DNA from: an uncultured Phascolarctobacterium sp.
GTDB taxonomy: Bacteria; Bacillota; Negativicutes; Acidaminococcales; Acidaminococcaceae
Length of the DNA stretch: 35,335 nucleotides
Direction of reading: 5' to 3'
Assembly (NCBI GenBank): GCA_900547415.1
Contig: URGS01000018.1
Span: forward strand, 1 to 35,335
In this document: positions 24,817-32,651 of the stretch, one piece after another
How positions within the stretch are numbered: the first letter of the stretch is position 1
Layout of the letters: each line of letters opens with the position of its first letter
Position numbers and translations under genes: made by a program
The notes under the pieces: model-generated
The model's database searches: none
What the model saw: only the letters and a program-made list of their open reading frames with translations
Told to the model about the DNA's origin: nothing

Positions 24817-25518
24817 ATGCAAGTTAAATTAGTACGTCATACTCCTGAGCCGGAGCGTACCGTTGCTATGAGTGCCCGTCTGTGCTATTCACCCATTGGC
24901 GCTGCTCAGCTGGAAGAAAAAATTTCTGACGAGCATGCAGCAAAGCTTGTACGCAAGCTGGTAAGCATGGGTCACTTTTCTACTTTGGAGCATGTAACCT
25001 TTACATTCGCCATTGAAGGTGTTTCCAGAGTTCTTACCCATCAGCTGGTGCGACATCGCATTGCTTCTTATTCTCAGCAATCTCAGCGATATGTTAAGGA
25101 GCATGATTTTGAAACAATTCTGCCTGGTACAATCGCTAAGAATCCAGAGGCTAAGGAAAAATTTACTAAGCTGATGGTGGAAATCCAAGATTTATATAAT
25201 GAGTTTACCGAAATGGGTATTCCTGCTGAAGATGCCCGTTATATTCTGCCCAATGCTGCAGAAACAAAAATTGTTTGTACCTTTAATGCCCGTTCTTTAC
25301 TGAACTTTTTCAGCCTGCGCTGCTGTACCCGTGCTCAATGGGAAATCAGAATGCTGGCTAACAAGATGCTGGAAGAATGCAAGAAGGTTGCGCCGGTTAT
25401 TTTTGAAAATGCTGGTCCTACCTGTATTTCCCAAGGCGTTTGCCATGAAGGAGAAATGAGCTGTGGTCGTCTGCAGGCTATCTTAGCTGCTAAAGCCAAA
25501 CAGTCTCAAGAAAAATAA
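24817..25518 (+). CDS. thyX: Flavin-dependent thymidylate synthase ThyX
   Basis: FAD/NADPH-dependent enzyme making dTMP from dUMP with methylenetetrahydrofolate, without forming dihydrofolate. The ThyX motif RHRxxSxxxxSxR is intact (residues 79-91, RHRIASYSQQSQR). The FNARSLLNFFSLRCCTRAQWEIR block that closes the active site is present. The start is uncertain: ATG 24817 begins at the conserved MQVKLVRHT but lies 11 bases after the SD AGGTGG, while TTG 24811 has better spacing and would add two residues. It follows mrnC closely and is co-transcribed with it. No thyA is seen in the window. Confidence 0.94.
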   Translation: MQVKLVRHTPEPERTVAMSARLCYSPIGAAQLEEKISDEHAAKLVRKLVSMGHFSTLEHVTFTFAIEGVSRVLTHQLVRHRIASYSQQSQRYVKEHDFETILPGTIAKNPEAKEKFTKLMVEIQDLYNEFTEMGIPAEDARYILPNAAETKIVCTFNARSLLNFFSLRCCTRAQWEIRMLANKMLEECKKVAPVIFENAGPTCISQGVCHEGEMSCGRLQAILAAKAKQSQEK

Positions 25519-25534
25519 AATATCTTGATAAAGC

Positions 25535-25558
25535 AAAGTCCGCATTAGTGCGGACTTT
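25535..25558 (+). terminator. Hairpin after thyX, weak U tract
   Basis: A 10-bp perfect stem (AAAGTCCGCA with TGCGGACTTT) with a TTAG loop. Only three T residues, part of the stem, end it, so it may attenuate rather than fully stop transcription into rlmB. Confidence 0.55.
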
Positions 25559-25580
25559 AGCTTAGATTATGGAGGAGCTT

Positions 25581-26330
25581 ATGCCCCAAGAAGTTACGGA
25601 TATTATAGCTGGACGCAATGCCGTTTTGGAAGCACTGCGTGGACAGCGTTCTATAAATAAAATAATGGTTCAGGACGGCGCTACAGGCGGTAGTCTAGGT
25701 GAGATTATTGGTCTGGCCAAGAGTAAGGGTATTGCTGTAGAGTTTGTTAAGGCTGATAAGCTGGACAAGCTGGCTCAGGGCGTTCGTCATCAGGGCGTAG
25801 TCGCATTGGCTGCTCCTATTGCCTTTCAGACTCTTGATGATGTGTTTGCCAAGGCTGAAAAAAAGGGCGAGGAACCCTTTATTCTGCTCTTAGATGAGCT
25901 GCAGGATCCTCAGAATGTAGGTGCCCTGATTCGTACTGCTGATGCAGCTGGCGTTCATGGTGTGCTTATGCCACGTCGTCGCAGCTGTCCTCTGAATGCG
26001 GTAGTTGCTAAAATCTCTGCAGGTGCAGTTGAATATGTTCCCGTTGTCCAAATAGGAAATATTGCTCAAACCATTGAAGAGCTGCAGCAGCGAGGTTGCT
26101 GGATTGTAGGCGCAGATATGGATGGTACGGACTTTTTTGCGGCTAATATGACTGGCCCTATTGTTCTTGTCATTGGCGCTGAGGGGAAGGGTCTGGGTCG
26201 TTTGGTTAAGCAGAAATGTGATAATATTGTCAGCATTCCCATGAACGGCGGCGTTAATTCCCTGAATGCCTCAAATGCAGGCGCAGTTCTTATGTATGAG
26301 GTAGTGCGTCAGCGTCTGACTATGAAATGA
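25581..26330 (+). CDS. rlmB: 23S rRNA (guanosine-2'-O-)-methyltransferase RlmB
   Basis: SPOUT-class, TrmH-family methyltransferase of about 249 residues. An N-terminal substrate-binding domain (IIAGRNAVLEALRG and VEFVKADKLDKLAQGVRHQGVVALAAP) is followed by the knotted catalytic domain with LLDELQDPQNVGALIRTADAAG, VIGAEGKGLG and SIPMNGGVNSLNASNAGAVLMYE, motifs 1-3 of the family. ATG 25581 is chosen because GGAGGAG (25571-25577) is its SD; the in-frame ATG at 25569 would include that SD. Bacterial relatives methylate G2251 of 23S rRNA. The yacP start follows nine bases after the stop codon. Confidence 0.93.
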   Translation: MPQEVTDIIAGRNAVLEALRGQRSINKIMVQDGATGGSLGEIIGLAKSKGIAVEFVKADKLDKLAQGVRHQGVVALAAPIAFQTLDDVFAKAEKKGEEPFILLLDELQDPQNVGALIRTADAAGVHGVLMPRRRSCPLNAVVAKISAGAVEYVPVVQIGNIAQTIEELQQRGCWIVGADMDGTDFFAANMTGPIVLVIGAEGKGLGRLVKQKCDNIVSIPMNGGVNSLNASNAGAVLMYEVVRQRLTMK

Positions 26331-26339
26331 GGCAGCGTT

Positions 26340-26858
26340 ATGGAATATCTGCTGATAGATGGCTATAATGTTATTAATTGCTGGAAGGAGTTTAAGGGAA
26401 TCCGTGAGACCAACCTTGAGCATGCCAGAGAGCTTTTAATTGCCGGTATTTCTGAATATGCTGCTTTTAGAGGCTATAGAGCGACTATTGTATTTGACGC
26501 TCTGGATGTGTCCGGACCCGGTGTAGTAGAAAAAATCCATGGTATTGAGGTGGCCTTTACTGACGAGGAAGAGACTGCCGATTCCTGGATTGAACGCAAG
26601 GCCTATGAGCTAAGCCGTTTAAAATCTAATAAGGTGTTTGTTGTTACCAGTGACTACGCGGAACAAATTAATATTTTAGGTGCAGGCGGCTACCGTATTT
26701 CTGCACGTGAATTCCACGAGGACTACAAAAAGGCAAAGGCTGATATTTCAGCTAAGCTGCGTATGCCCGCGAAGGCTATTAATCGCAATGAGCTTGGTAG
26801 TAGAATTAATGGGCATGTGTTGGAGCATTTGGAAAGAATGCGCCGTAATGAGCACTAA
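26340..26858 (+). CDS. yacP: NYN-domain ribonuclease YacP/Rae1
   Basis: Cytoplasmic 172-residue PIN-like NYN nuclease. In Bacillus the homologue Rae1 cleaves mRNA on the ribosome. Acidic active-site residues are seen in LLIDGYNVIN, IVFDALDV, the EETADSWIE segment and VVTSDYAEQ. The family tail with ISAREFHEDYK and the basic C-terminus is present. It follows rlmB closely in the classic cysS-mrnC-thyX-rlmB-yacP-sigH order and is probably the last gene of that transcript, since sigH has its own promoter. Confidence 0.92.
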   Translation: MEYLLIDGYNVINCWKEFKGIRETNLEHARELLIAGISEYAAFRGYRATIVFDALDVSGPGVVEKIHGIEVAFTDEEETADSWIERKAYELSRLKSNKVFVVTSDYAEQINILGAGGYRISAREFHEDYKKAKADISAKLRMPAKAINRNELGSRINGHVLEHLERMRRNEH

Positions 26859-26903
26859 AATTTATTGATGTTTAAAAAAGCTGCCTATTTGCTTTTGTTT
26901 AAT

Positions 26904-26932
26904 TTGACTTATAGTAAATAGCAATATATAAT
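26904..26932 (+). promoter_or_regulatory. Sigma-A promoter of sigH
   Basis: TTGACT, an ideal 17-base spacer and TATAAT, 47 bases before the sigH ATG. Confidence 0.82.
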
Positions 26933-26978
26933 GGTAACATCGTTGTTTTATAAATATTAGGCGGAGGATATGTAATTT

Positions 26979-27713
26979 ATGACTACAGATATTGAAAGCG
27001 AATCTTTTGATGTCTTTGCTAATATGACAGATGAGGAAATCGTTTTAGATGCCCAGCTTAACAATAACGTACTGGCGCAGGAGTATTTGCTGCATAAATA
27101 CAGAAACTTTGTGCGAGCTAAGGCAAGAAGCTATTTCCTTATCGGTGCGGAAAGAGAGGATATTATTCAGGAGGGTATGATTGGTCTTTACAAGGCCATT
27201 CGTGACTATAAGTCTGATAAGCAGTCCTCCTTTAGAGCTTTTGCAGAATTGTGTGTAACACGTCAGATTATCACAGCAATCAAGACCGCTACACGTCAAA
27301 AGCATATTCCGCTTAATTCTTACGTTTCACTGAATAAACCAATTTACGAGGAAGATAGTGACAGAACCCTTCTTGATGTAATCAGCGGGGTGAAGGTCGC
27401 TAATCCTGAGGACCTGGTTATAAGTCGAGAAGAGTTTAATGATATTGAGAATAAGATGAATAATATTCTCAGCGACTTGGAATGGAAGGTACTCATGAGC
27501 TATCTGGATGGCAAATCCTATAATGAAATCGCTGAGGAATTGGACAGACATATTAAGTCCATTGATAATGCTCTGCAAAGAGTTAAGCGCAAGCTGGAGA
27601 AGTATATTATCAGCAAGGGTGAAATTACTGACCTGCGAACTGTGTACAGCGGACTTATGTCAATTGATCCTAACGAAAGATTTAGAAAAAAGAATAGCGG
27701 AAAACAGCTCTAA
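26979..27713 (+). CDS. sigH: RNA polymerase sigma factor SigH (sigma-70 family)
   Basis: Alternative sigma factor of 244 residues, orthologous by synteny and sequence to the Bacillus transition-state and early-sporulation factor sigma-H. Region 2 is clear (LLHKYRNFVRAKARSYFLIGAEREDIIQEGMIGLYKAIRDYK), with SFRAFAELCVTRQIITAIKTATRQKH after it. Region 4 carries the helix-turn-helix YNEIAEELDRHIKSIDNALQRVKRKL. The SD GGAGG lies an unusually long 11 bases from the ATG, which may limit translation. The gene is monocistronic, with its own promoter and terminator. Its presence does not prove sporulation, since non-sporulating relatives keep it. Confidence 0.93.
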   Translation: MTTDIESESFDVFANMTDEEIVLDAQLNNNVLAQEYLLHKYRNFVRAKARSYFLIGAEREDIIQEGMIGLYKAIRDYKSDKQSSFRAFAELCVTRQIITAIKTATRQKHIPLNSYVSLNKPIYEEDSDRTLLDVISGVKVANPEDLVISREEFNDIENKMNNILSDLEWKVLMSYLDGKSYNEIAEELDRHIKSIDNALQRVKRKLEKYIISKGEITDLRTVYSGLMSIDPNERFRKKNSGKQL

Positions 27714-27733
27714 ATGATAAAAGTGTAACAAAA

Positions 27734-27775
27734 GATGGCATCGTTTTGAAATTTTCAAAATGGTGCTATTTTTTT
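27734..27775 (+). terminator. Intrinsic terminator after sigH
   Basis: A long hairpin of about 16 bp (several G-U pairs) centred on the palindromic TTTTGAAATTTTCAAAA, followed by T7, 20 bases after the stop codon. Confidence 0.88.
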
Positions 27776-27866
27776 AAAGGATTTTTAGAATGTTCAGCGA
27801 ATAGTAAGTGTAACAAAGCTATTGGTTTAGAATTTTTGCACTTCGGTGTATAGGGAGGTTTTTCAA

Positions 27867-28328
27867 ATGAATCAAGTTGAAGAATTGTTGAAAGTAGTTG
27901 AGCAAGCTCAAGCAGACCAAGGTAATGTTGTTATCGTTACCGGCAAACCCGGCAGTGGCAAAAGCAAAGTTTTGCGCGAAGCTGCAGAAGCAAAAAAATG
28001 GACCTATGTAGATTGCCGCATGTTGATCAGCGAGGAGTTCCTGGCAATTCCTGCTGCTGACAGAGGCTTGTATGCACCTGATATGTTTGCTGATATTTTG
28101 GCAAGCTACAATGCAGATGTAATTATTCTCGACAGACTGCAAACCCTGTTTGTACCTGTGTTCCACATCAATACTGATAGCCTGATGCGTAAGCTCAGCA
28201 AAAAGTTTACTATTGTTACTGCATGGCCTGGCTACATTGAGAATGGTAACCTGTGCTATGACAAATTTGACGGTACTGAGGCTATTCGTATCAGCCCGGA
28301 CGGATTCAAGATTTGGAACGTAGACTAA
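27867..28328 (+). CDS. Small P-loop ATPase resembling BREX-3 protein BrxF
   Basis: A 153-residue cytoplasmic P-loop protein. Walker A is GKPGSGKS (26-33), Walker B is VIILD (85-89), and a sensor-like TAWPG lies at 118-122. The full pattern, with a short N-terminal helix, one compact NTPase core and a TAWPGYIENGNLCYDKFDG tail, is what I recall of BrxF, the small ATPase of type 3 BREX phage-defence systems. None of the other BREX-3 genes (brxC, pglX, brxH, pglZ, brxA) is in this window. The ATG at 27867 is set by GGGAGG nine bases upstream. pfkA starts 20 bases after the stop codon without a terminator, so the two are probably co-transcribed. Codon choice resembles the highly expressed genes here, against recent transfer. 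Identity rests on memory of the family. Confidence 0.6.
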   Translation: MNQVEELLKVVEQAQADQGNVVIVTGKPGSGKSKVLREAAEAKKWTYVDCRMLISEEFLAIPAADRGLYAPDMFADILASYNADVIILDRLQTLFVPVFHINTDSLMRKLSKKFTIVTAWPGYIENGNLCYDKFDGTEAIRISPDGFKIWNVD

Positions 28329-28348
28329 GACCTTGATGGAGGCGTAGC

Positions 28349-29446
28349 ATGGAACAAAAGAAACGTTGCTTCGCTGTATTAACCGGCGGCGGCGACTGCC
28401 CTGGCTTGAACGCCGTGATTCGCGCCGTAGTTAAGACATTCCTGCAAAATGACTGCATTGTTTACGGTGTTATTAATGGCTTTAATGGACTGGTAAACGA
28501 TAATTTAAAATTAATGGATTATGAGAGTATATCAGGTATCCTGCCTAGAGGCGGTACTATCCTGGGTACTACTAATAGAGATAATCCCTTTAAGTTTGCT
28601 ATTGAAGATGCTGACGGCAACATAACTTATCATGATATGCGTGACAAGGTTGTAGAGAATCTGAAGAAGTACGATATTGAGGCGTTGGTGGTAATCGGCG
28701 GCGATGGCAGCTTGAATATTGGTGCTCAATTGTCTCGAGAGTGTGATGTAAAAGTAGTCGGTGTACCTAAGACCATCGATAACGATTTACCATGTACTGA
28801 GCGTACTTTCGGCTTTGATACTGCTATGGCAATGGCAACAGAGGCTGTGGACAGACTCCACACGACGGCTGAATCCCACCACCGCGTAATGGCGTTGGAG
28901 GTAATGGGCCGCTATGCAGGTTGGATTGCATTGCACAGTGGTATTGCTGGTGGAGCAGATGTAATTCTGCTTCCGGAGATTCCCTACAAAATAGACTCTG
29001 TTATAGCAAAGATTAATCAGCGTAAGGCTACCGGAAAAAATTTCAGCATCATAGTTGTTGCTGAAGGTGCAAAACCAGAAGGTGGCGAAATGAGTGTTGC
29101 ACGTATGGTTAAGGGCAGCTTTGAACCTATACGCTTAGGCGGAGCAGGCGAGAAGCTTGTGCGCGAGATTGAAGAGCTTACTGGAATTGAGTCTCGTTGT
29201 ACAGTGTTAGGCTATCTGCAGCGTGGCGGATCACCTACAGCCTTTGACAGAGTACTTTCGACAAGGTACGGTGTAGCAGCTGCTGAAGCGTGTCTGCGTG
29301 GTGAATATAATGTGATGGTTTCTTTGTATCACGATCAGATTGTTACTGTTTATATTCAAAGAGCTGCTTCACAGCCTAGACAGGTTCCTGTTGATAGCGA
29401 AATAATTCGCACTGGACGTCAGATAGGTATCTGCTTTGGTGACTAA
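28349..29446 (+). CDS. pfkA: 6-phosphofructokinase (mixed ATP/PPi signature)
   Basis: Glycolytic enzyme phosphorylating fructose 6-phosphate; 365 residues, slightly longer than the ~320 of E. coli PfkA. Landmarks: LTGGGDCPGLNAVIR (nucleotide loop), GGDGS at 117-121, PKTIDNDL at 140-147 with the catalytic Asp, MALEVMGRYAGWIAL and YLQRGGSPTAFDR. Gly at position 120 is the ATP-type residue, while Lys141 (PKTIDND rather than PGTIDND) is the residue of PPi-type enzymes. This combination is known from the actinobacterial 'group III' PFKs, where ATP is used without the usual allostery; by analogy ATP is likely here. AGGAGG-like GGAGGC precedes the ATG. Confidence 0.92.
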   Translation: MEQKKRCFAVLTGGGDCPGLNAVIRAVVKTFLQNDCIVYGVINGFNGLVNDNLKLMDYESISGILPRGGTILGTTNRDNPFKFAIEDADGNITYHDMRDKVVENLKKYDIEALVVIGGDGSLNIGAQLSRECDVKVVGVPKTIDNDLPCTERTFGFDTAMAMATEAVDRLHTTAESHHRVMALEVMGRYAGWIALHSGIAGGADVILLPEIPYKIDSVIAKINQRKATGKNFSIIVVAEGAKPEGGEMSVARMVKGSFEPIRLGGAGEKLVREIEELTGIESRCTVLGYLQRGGSPTAFDRVLSTRYGVAAAEACLRGEYNVMVSLYHDQIVTVYIQRAASQPRQVPVDSEIIRTGRQIGICFGD

Positions 29447-29476
29447 TTAAGGCTTGATTAATTTAGAATATGTATA

Positions 29477-29510
29477 ATGGGAGGCGACCTTATGGTTGTC
29501 TCTCATTTTT
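29477..29510 (+). terminator. Intrinsic terminator after pfkA
   Basis: A 13-bp stem with several G-U pairs (ATGGGAGGCGACC arm), TTAT loop and a T5 tract. Confidence 0.85.
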
Positions 29511-29544
29511 ATTTGACTAAAAAGTGAAATGAATAGGTGATTGG

Positions 29545-29573
29545 TTGCAGTAAACAAATAATGCGTGTATAAT
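29545..29573 (+). promoter_or_regulatory. Promoter of uppP; fixes the start
   Basis: TTGCAG, 17 bases and TATAAT. An in-frame ATG-like start at 29565 lies inside the -10 box, so the ATG at 29610 is the true one. Confidence 0.8.
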
Positions 29574-29609
29574 GAAAACGTTAGCTTGTTAAAAAGAAAG
29601 GGTAATATA

Positions 29610-30413
29610 ATGGATTTAAATCTTATTGCAGTGATTGTAGGTATTGTTGAGGGTTTAACAGAATTTCTCCCTGTTTCATCTACAGGTCATATGATTATTG
29701 TAGGCCATATGTTGGGCTTTGATGGTAGATTAGCCGATGTTTTTGACGTATTTGTACAGCTTGGCGCAATTCTTTCCGTAATTTTTATTTATAAGGAGCG
29801 CTTTTTACGCTTTTTCACCAAGGATGGCTGGAATATCAATAAGGGCCTCAGCGTTTGGCATATTGCTGCTGGTATTGTACCTGTAATGGTCGTAGCCTTT
29901 TTACTTTATAAATATATTAAGGCTTATCTTTTTTCTCCCTTTACAGTAGCTATCGGCCTTGTATTAGGTGGTTTACTGCTTATGTACGCAGAACATAAAA
30001 CTAAGGATAAACAGGATCAGCTTGTGGATGATGTGGATAAAATTACTATCAAACAGGCAGTTTGGGTTGGTATTTATCAGTTCCTGTCCCTGTGGCCGGG
30101 ATTTTCCCGCAGCGGCAGCACTATTGCCGGCGGCCTTTTAGTTGGCCTTAACCGTCAGGTTGCGGCAAGCTACACCTTCCTTATTGCAGTTCCTCTAATG
30201 TTTGCAGCCTGCCTTTATGATTTGCTTAAGAATCTTCAATATCTTACTGTAGATGATTTGCAGGTATTGGCTATTGGCTTCGTGGTTTCCTTTGTGGTAG
30301 CCTATTGGTCCGTACTGTGGTTCTTAAAGTTTTTGCATAAATACAATCTCACAAGCTTTGCAATATATCGTATATTATTGGCAGCCTTTACAATGTGGTA
30401 TTTTTATATGTAA
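29610..30413 (+). CDS. uppP: Undecaprenyl-diphosphatase UppP (BacA family)
   Basis: Membrane enzyme that dephosphorylates undecaprenyl diphosphate to recycle the carrier lipid for peptidoglycan; it also gives bacitracin tolerance. The 267-residue protein has the two family motifs: EGLTEFLPVSSTGHM at residues 14-28 and PGFSRSGSTIAGGLLVGL in the middle, with the usual run of about eight hydrophobic segments. The ATG at 29610 follows AAAGGG. The bcp gene starts 12 bases after the stop codon, and yaaA follows in turn, so uppP appears to head a three-gene operon. Confidence 0.94.
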   Translation: MDLNLIAVIVGIVEGLTEFLPVSSTGHMIIVGHMLGFDGRLADVFDVFVQLGAILSVIFIYKERFLRFFTKDGWNINKGLSVWHIAAGIVPVMVVAFLLYKYIKAYLFSPFTVAIGLVLGGLLLMYAEHKTKDKQDQLVDDVDKITIKQAVWVGIYQFLSLWPGFSRSGSTIAGGLLVGLNRQVAASYTFLIAVPLMFAACLYDLLKNLQYLTVDDLQVLAIGFVVSFVVAYWSVLWFLKFLHKYNLTSFAIYRILLAAFTMWYFYM

Positions 30414-30425
30414 GGAGGAATAATA

Positions 30426-30878
30426 ATGTTAGAAGTTGGTACAAAAGCACCGTCCTTTAGTTTGCCTGATCAAAATGGCAACATTCATACTTTAGAGGAA
30501 TATAAGGGTAAGAAGGTTATTTTATATTTCTACCCCAAGGACAACACTGCAGGCTGCACTAAGCAGGCTTGTGGCTATTCTGAACGTTATCCCCAATTTT
30601 TGGAAAAGGGCGTTGAGGTTATTGGCATCAGCAAGGACAGCGTTGCTTCTCATAAAAAATTTGAGGAGAAGCAAGGTTTGAGATTTACTATTTTAGCTGA
30701 CCCTGAGTTGGAAGCAATCCAAGCTTATGACGTTTGGAAGGAAAAGAAAAATTACGGCAAGGTTTATATGGGCGTAGTTCGTACTACCTATCTTATTGAC
30801 GAAAATGGCATTATTATTAAAGCCAACGATAAAGTTAAGGCAGCAACAGATCCTGAAACCATGCTGGGTGACCTTTAA
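30426..30878 (+). CDS. bcp: Thioredoxin-dependent peroxiredoxin (Bcp/PrxQ)
   Basis: Cytoplasmic thiol peroxidase reducing H2O2 and organic peroxides. At 150 residues it is the usual length. The peroxidatic Cys44 is in FYPKDNTAGCTKQAC, with resolving Cys49 five residues later, the atypical two-cysteine PrxQ arrangement; GISKDSVASHKKF and RTTYLIDENG are family segments. AAGGAGG is ideally placed. The stop codon overlaps the ATG of yaaA by one base. Confidence 0.94.
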   Translation: MLEVGTKAPSFSLPDQNGNIHTLEEYKGKKVILYFYPKDNTAGCTKQACGYSERYPQFLEKGVEVIGISKDSVASHKKFEEKQGLRFTILADPELEAIQAYDVWKEKKNYGKVYMGVVRTTYLIDENGIIIKANDKVKAATDPETMLGDL

Positions 30879-31636
30879 TGAAAATTATTCTTTCACCTGC
30901 CAAAAAAATGCGTGTTGATGCAGACGCTGTGGCAGCTGCTACAGCACCGGTTTATGTAAGGCAGGCTGAGGAAATTTTAGTATGGCTTCGTCAGCAAACT
31001 GGCGAGGCTTTGCAAGCCCTGTGGAAATGCAATGACAAGATTACGGAGCAGAACCTGCAACGTATTGCGTCCATGGATTTAAGCAGTGGCTTGACGCCTG
31101 CAGTGCTGGCATATGATGGCATTGCTTATCAGTATATGGCTCCCGCTGTATTTGAATATGGTCATTATGATTATGTGCAGGAGCATTTGCGGATTTTGTC
31201 GGCCTTTTATGGCGTTTTGCGTCCTATGGACGGAGTAACTCCCTATCGCTTAGAGATGCAGGCTAAGGCTTCTGTTGGTGAACATAAGGATTTATATGCT
31301 TTTTGGGGCAAGAAAATTTACGATGCTGTTCGTGACGATTCAGGAGTAATCATTAATTTGGCTTCAAAGGAATACTCCAAATGTGTAGAGAAATATTTGC
31401 ATCCAGATGACTGCTATATTACCTGCAGCTTTGTGGAGCAGGCAGGTGGGAAGCTGGTGACTAAGGGGACCTACGCAAAAATGGCCAGAGGCGAAATGGT
31501 ACGCTATATGGCGGAAAATAATGTGGAAGCACCTGAGGAAATTAAGGGCTTTAATCATCTTGGTTACGTCTTTAGAGAGGATTTGTCCAGCGATACAGAA
31601 TATGTTTTTGAAAGACAGCCTAATGCTCAAGATTAA
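30878..31636 (+). CDS. yaaA: Peroxide stress protein YaaA (DUF328)
   Basis: Cytoplasmic 252-residue protein of the YaaA family, which in E. coli limits free iron during H2O2 stress and has a DNA-binding helix-hairpin-helix-like fold. The N-terminal MKIILSPAKKM, the LAYDGIAYQ and ILSAFYGVLRPMDGVTPYRLEM blocks, FWGKKI, INLASKEY and the final FNHLGYVF segment match the family. One-base overlap with bcp implies coupled translation. Together the two make a peroxide-defence pair behind uppP. A terminator follows at once. Confidence 0.94.
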   Translation: MKIILSPAKKMRVDADAVAAATAPVYVRQAEEILVWLRQQTGEALQALWKCNDKITEQNLQRIASMDLSSGLTPAVLAYDGIAYQYMAPAVFEYGHYDYVQEHLRILSAFYGVLRPMDGVTPYRLEMQAKASVGEHKDLYAFWGKKIYDAVRDDSGVIINLASKEYSKCVEKYLHPDDCYITCSFVEQAGGKLVTKGTYAKMARGEMVRYMAENNVEAPEEIKGFNHLGYVFREDLSSDTEYVFERQPNAQD

Positions 31637-31644
31637 ATGAAAAC

Positions 31645-31684
31645 GACCTCCTAGAGCTGGATTGAAAAGCAGCTTTAGGAGGTC
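31645..31684 (+). terminator. Intrinsic terminator after yaaA
   Basis: A 9-bp perfect outer stem (GACCTCCTA with TAGGAGGTC) with an inner 5-6 bp stem, followed by TGTTGTTTT, eight bases after the stop codon. Confidence 0.8.
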
Positions 31685-31831
31685 TGTTGTTTTGCAGGTT
31701 TATGTTATAGGGTTTGGTACTTGAATACATCGTACTTACTGTTGCTAAAGATGTTTGCAGTAATTATGCCAAATACAGCGCCTAAGATATGATAAAATAC
31801 AGGCTGAAAGCAATATAATGGAGGTGAAGAG

Positions 31832-32581
31832 ATGCTCAAGGGAGATAAAGGCTGGCGCAGGGTACTGCTTAGGAGTACTGGTACAATCCTGGAGTATCAC
31901 CTGGAAATTAAGCGCATCAGGAAAATTTATATCCGTGTCAAGCCAGAGGGAGTCATTGTAACAGCACCTGTGGGGGTGACGCTGCAGGAAATAGAGGAAT
32001 GTCTAAATTACGACGCTCAGGATATCCTCCGCGCTAAGGAGCGTATGGAAAAGAAGGTAGCTGTTGCCGCGGAAAAGAAAAAACAGCTGTCTGAAAATCA
32101 GCAGCTGGAATTTTTAGGAGGCAATCTGCCATTTGAAATAGTGCAGGCTACGCAATCTAAGACTGTGTTTGGAGATAATGGCCTGGTTCTTTATATGAAG
32201 GACGTACATAGCGCAGAGGAGCGTGAGCAGCTTATAGACAAATTCTATACAGAGCAGTGTAAAAAGCTGTTTCCTAAGCTGCTGCAGGAGCAGTACATAA
32301 ATTTTCTCCATTACTATGCCATACCTGTGCCCAAGGTGAAAATAAGGGACATGAAAACACGTTGGGGTACCTGCAACATCCTAACGGCAGATGTAACCTT
32401 GAACAAAAAGCTGATTCGTGCTCCAAAGCAGGTTATTGAAATGATAATTGTTCATGAGCTTTCTCACTTGGTAGAACTAAATCATAACGCACGTTTTTAT
32501 AGAGTAATGACAACGGTTATGCCGGAGTGGAAAATGTATGAAGCCCATTTGGAAAAAGTTTCACCAGGGTGGTTTATGTAG
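31832..32581 (+). CDS. YgjP-like zinc metallopeptidase (DUF45)
   Basis: A 249-residue cytoplasmic protein of the YgjP/UTP pyrophosphatase-related M48-like group. The zinc motif is HELSHLVELNH, with His208, Glu209, His212 and His218. KTRWGTCN, with the ADVTLNKKLIRAP strand, is the other hallmark, and the N-terminal half carries the IYIRVKPEGVIVTAP beta module. Relatives are linked to restriction systems or protein turnover, but the substrate here is unknown. GGAGG is correctly spaced before the ATG. It stands alone, between hairpins. Confidence 0.88.
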   Translation: MLKGDKGWRRVLLRSTGTILEYHLEIKRIRKIYIRVKPEGVIVTAPVGVTLQEIEECLNYDAQDILRAKERMEKKVAVAAEKKKQLSENQQLEFLGGNLPFEIVQATQSKTVFGDNGLVLYMKDVHSAEEREQLIDKFYTEQCKKLFPKLLQEQYINFLHYYAIPVPKVKIRDMKTRWGTCNILTADVTLNKKLIRAPKQVIEMIIVHELSHLVELNHNARFYRVMTTVMPEWKMYEAHLEKVSPGWFM

Positions 32582-32591
32582 GGACACAAAA

Positions 32592-32651
32592 AACCAGAGG
32601 GTACGTTAGAGCAGCCAGCGAATAAACGGAAGACAACTCCCACCTCTGGTT
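32592..32651 (+). other. Large-loop hairpin after the YgjP-like gene
   Basis: AACCAGAGG (32592-32600) pairs perfectly with CCTCTGGTT (32643-32651) across a 42-base loop, followed only by TCTTCT. The hairpin is framed by direct copies of TAGGGACA (32579-32586 and 32656-32663). It may terminate ygjP weakly. Confidence 0.5.

Noticed and set aside
27867..28328. Bacterial adenylate-kinase or shikimate-kinase-like assignment for the small P-loop protein
   Set aside because: The Walker A and overall length would allow it, but the lid and substrate motifs of those kinases are missing and the C-terminal TAWPG region fits BrxF better.
29565..29609. Upstream start for uppP
   Set aside because: It coincides with the -10 box of the promoter; the conserved protein starts at 29610 after AAAGGG.
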